This document shows positions 6,585-8,701 of a stretch of DNA of 8,701 nt, one piece after another. Every line of letters begins with the position of its first letter. The first letter of the stretch is position 1. Position numbers and translations under genes: made by a program. The stretch covers positions 1-8,701 of the forward strand of contig NCBR01000211.1 of the NCBI GenBank assembly GCA_002279285.1. Reading direction: 5' to 3'. Below the pieces are notes generated by a model. It was not told where the DNA came from. It saw nothing but the letters and a program-made list of their open reading frames with translations, and ran no database searches. The DNA is from Acidobacteria bacterium 37-71-11 (GTDB lineage Bacteria; Acidobacteriota; Thermoanaerobaculia; Thermoanaerobaculales; Thermoanaerobaculaceae).

Positions 6585-6614
6585 TGGACGTTGCCTCCTG
6601 CGCCGTAGTAGCAT
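6585..6614 (+). promoter_or_regulatory. Weak promoter-like sequence before the GGDEF-EAL gene
   Basis: TGGACG (6585-6590) and TAGCAT (6609-6614) are each four of six matches to sigma-70 boxes, 18 bp apart, in the only gap before the GGDEF-EAL gene. The second box overlaps the ATG at 6613. If the promoter is real, translation must start further down, for example at GTG 6727. A direct repeat of GCATG (6611-6615 and 6621-6625), spaced one helical turn apart, lies over the same spot. Confidence 0.2.
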
Positions 6615-8701
6615 GTGCGTGCATGATCGCGTCAACTGGACCGTGGCCGACAGTTTGCACCGCGCCGACGTGCACCCCCCCAGTGGCCCGCGACCGGAAG
6701 AACCCGGAGAGGGGCGCGCCGCGGCCGTGATTTCCTCCGCGCCCGACACCAAGGGAAGCCTGACCGCACGAGCCGCGCGTATCGCCGGCTTAAGGAGCTT
6801 CGACACCCCCACCCTCGAGGCGGTTGAGCAGCGCCGCCTGCAGTTGTGGCTGTTGACCCTGTCACTCCTCGTCCTGGTGGTCGTGGCGCTGGTCACCGTC
6901 ACGTTCTGGCACGACGTCCAGCCGCCCGCATGGGTTCCGCCGATCGTCCTGCAAGTCGGTCTCCTGGGGACCGTCATCCTCTTCTGCGCCTATGCCGTCG
7001 AGAAAGAACTCCAGCTCCGGCGCCTCACCAAGCTGTTGGTTGACGAGCGGGTCCTCACCGCGGCCCTCACCAGCCGCCTGCGGGAGGTGAGCACGTTGCT
7101 CGAGGCCGGCAAGGCGATGAACCTCGTCCTCGACCTCGAGGAGGTCCTGGGGACCATCCTGGAGTGCGCCAACGAGTTGCTCGACACGCACGACGGCTCG
7201 ATCATGCTGGTCCACGGCGAGGGCGAGCTGCGCACGGTGAGCGTCTGGGGGAGCAGCGGGGCGCGCGGAGCGCGGCTCAAGTTCGGCGACGGGGTCGCGG
7301 GGAAGGTCGCGCAGACGCGGGAACCCGTGCTCGTCACCGGCGTCCTCGATCCCGGGAAGTGGACCGGCGGCGGCGGGGCGGTGCAGCCGCCGACCAGCTC
7401 GATGTCCGTTCCCCTCGTGTACCGCGACACGCTCCTCGGCGTGCTCAACGTCAACGCCACCCCGGGTCGCGCCTACACCCGCCACCAGCTCCGCGCGCTC
7501 AGCCTGTTCGGCGAGCAGGCGGCCGCCGCGATCGCCAACGCCCGCCTGTACGAGGAGCAACGGCTGCTGGCGTCGCAGAACGTCTACCAGGCGCTTCACG
7601 ACCTGCTGACGAACCTTCCCAACCGCGCCCTCTTCCTCGACCGCGTCAACCACGCCCTCGCGCGCCGGCGGCCGTCCGGACAGCTCGTGGCGCTCCTCTT
7701 CCTCGACCTGGACGACTTCAAGCTCATCAACGACAGCCTGGGTCACGCCGCCGGCGACGAAGTGCTGATCACGTTCGCGGACCGGCTGCGCACCTGCGTC
7801 CGCTCCGGGGACGCGATGGCGCGCTTCGGCGGCGACGAGTTCGCCGTGCTCGTCGAGGAGGTCGTCTCGCCGGCCGACGCCGTCGCCACCGCCGAGCGCA
7901 TCCTCGCCCTCTTCGCCGAGCCGTTCGGCGTCGGCGAGCGGCGGGTGTGGCTGCGCGCGAGCATCGGCATCGCGATCGAGGGGCTCGGCGCATCGAGCGC
8001 CGATGCCCTGCTGCGCAACGCCGACACCGCGAAGAACGTGGCCAAGACGCAGGGCAAGGGGCGCATCGTAACCTTCGAGGAGTCGATGCACGCCGACGCC
8101 CTGCAGCGCCTCGAGCTCGAGGGCGAGCTGCAGCACGCCATCGAGCACGGTCAGCTCGCGGTCCATTACCAGCCGATCTTCTCCCTTGCCCACGGACGCG
8201 CCATCGGCGTCGAGGCGCTCGTGCGCTGGGAGCACCCCGCCCGCGGGCTCATGCCCGCGGTGGCGTTCCTGCCTCTCGCCGAGCAGGCCGGCCTCATGGT
8301 CCAGATCGACCGCTGGGTGCTGCGCCATGCCTGTGAGACGCTGCAGGCGATCCGCCCGGGAGTGGAGCTGCCGACCGGCTTTCTCTTGAGCGTGAACATC
8401 TCCCCCACCCACCTCCAGGATCCGGCGCTCGTGGACGAGGTGGCGGAGATCCTCAGGGATACCGGCATCGAGCCCGAGCGCATCGTGCTCGAGATCACCG
8501 AGGGGGCGATCCTGCTCGATTCGGACAAGACCGCCCTTCACCTCAACCGGCTCAAGGCCCTCGGGGTCAAGCTCGCCCTCGACGACTTCGGGACCGGCTA
8601 CTCGTCGCTTTCCCACCTGCGGCGCTTCCCGGTGGACATCGTGAAGATCGACCGCGTCTTCGTGGATGGGATCACGACCGACAAGGGGGCCAGCGCGCTG
8701 G
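6613..8701 (+). CDS. Membrane GAF-GGDEF-EAL protein, bifunctional cyclic-di-GMP enzyme (3' end off the window)
   Basis: Probable inner-membrane enzyme that can make and degrade cyclic-di-GMP. At least 696 codons are present; about 50-60 more would finish the EAL domain. From the ATG at 6613: a polar N-terminus, two membrane segments (about 76-99 and 107-129), a short helical linker, a GAF domain (about 165-315), GGDEF (about 320-485) and EAL (about 500 onward). The cyclase site is intact: HDLLTNLPNR, GGDEF at 406-410, and the product-inhibition site RSGD at 397-400, five residues before it. The phosphodiesterase side also looks intact as far as seen: EAL 534-536, N595, E627 in LEITEG, D657-D658 in DDFGTGYSSL, and K678. 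The frame is open back to the cytochrome stop. An alternative start is GTG 6727, about twelve bases after GGAGAGGGG; residues 1-38 from the ATG look low in protein character, so the shorter form is quite possible. Confidence 0.9.
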   Translation, partial: MCVHDRVNWTVADSLHRADVHPPSGPRPEEPGEGRAAAVISSAPDTKGSLTARAARIAGLRSFDTPTLEAVEQRRLQLWLLTLSLLVLVVVALVTVTFWHDVQPPAWVPPIVLQVGLLGTVILFCAYAVEKELQLRRLTKLLVDERVLTAALTSRLREVSTLLEAGKAMNLVLDLEEVLGTILECANELLDTHDGSIMLVHGEGELRTVSVWGSSGARGARLKFGDGVAGKVAQTREPVLVTGVLDPGKWTGGGGAVQPPTSSMSVPLVYRDTLLGVLNVNATPGRAYTRHQLRALSLFGEQAAAAIANARLYEEQRLLASQNVYQALHDLLTNLPNRALFLDRVNHALARRRPSGQLVALLFLDLDDFKLINDSLGHAAGDEVLITFADRLRTCVRSGDAMARFGGDEFAVLVEEVVSPADAVATAERILALFAEPFGVGERRVWLRASIGIAIEGLGASSADALLRNADTAKNVAKTQGKGRIVTFEESMHADALQRLELEGELQHAIEHGQLAVHYQPIFSLAHGRAIGVEALVRWEHPARGLMPAVAFLPLAEQAGLMVQIDRWVLRHACETLQAIRPGVELPTGFLLSVNISPTHLQDPALVDEVAEILRDTGIEPERIVLEITEGAILLDSDKTALHLNRLKALGVKLALDDFGTGYSSLSHLRRFPVDIVKIDRVFVDGITTDKGASAL

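Noticed and set aside
6862..8616. A 584-codon open frame on the minus strand
   Set aside because: It is the antisense shadow of the GAF-GGDEF-EAL gene, with low-complexity charged composition and no motif.

Overview
This is a GC-rich (about 70% by eye), densely coding window from a Gram-negative bacterium. The lipid A gene lpxC implies an LPS outer membrane. A sigma-54-type activator with its kinase, plus two cyclic-di-GMP proteins, fits a lineage such as Acidobacteriota, Myxococcota or a deltaproteobacterium-like group. I cannot name the taxon from the sequence alone. No tRNA, rRNA, CRISPR array, insertion sequence, phage gene or attachment site is visible, and no gene stands out in base composition.

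Left half (1-4173), all on the minus strand, read right to left: lpxC, then a DUF4390-type protein, then ntrY (membrane sensor kinase), then ntrX (response regulator with a sigma-54-interacting AAA+ domain, cut by the window edge). The last three genes overlap by a few bases (GTGA and TTGA junctions) and look translationally coupled. Between lpxC and the DUF4390 gene lies a perfect 8+8 bp inverted repeat with a TATGAT box inside it, touching the probable start codon. It is the best candidate regulatory site in the window.

Right half (4174-8701), all on the plus strand: a GAF plus HD-GYP protein diverging from lpxC across only 78 bp, smpB overlapping it by ATGA, a small mono-heme cytochrome c with a possible lipobox, and a membrane GAF-GGDEF-EAL protein running off the right edge. 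The HD-GYP and GGDEF-EAL proteins would degrade and make/degrade cyclic-di-GMP, so the second-messenger theme brackets the trans-translation factor SmpB. The HD-GYP enzyme departs from consensus at two active-site positions (HDVGM instead of HDxGK, and Glu for Asp in the late metal-binding motif). Its coding signal also appears to begin upstream of its first ATG, which suggests a one-base error or an unusual start.

I see no clearly new system. Most genes belong to known families. The points worth following are the palindrome at the DUF4390-ntrY-ntrX promoter, the frame problem and altered motifs of the HD-GYP gene, and the linkage of NtrYX with lpxC.
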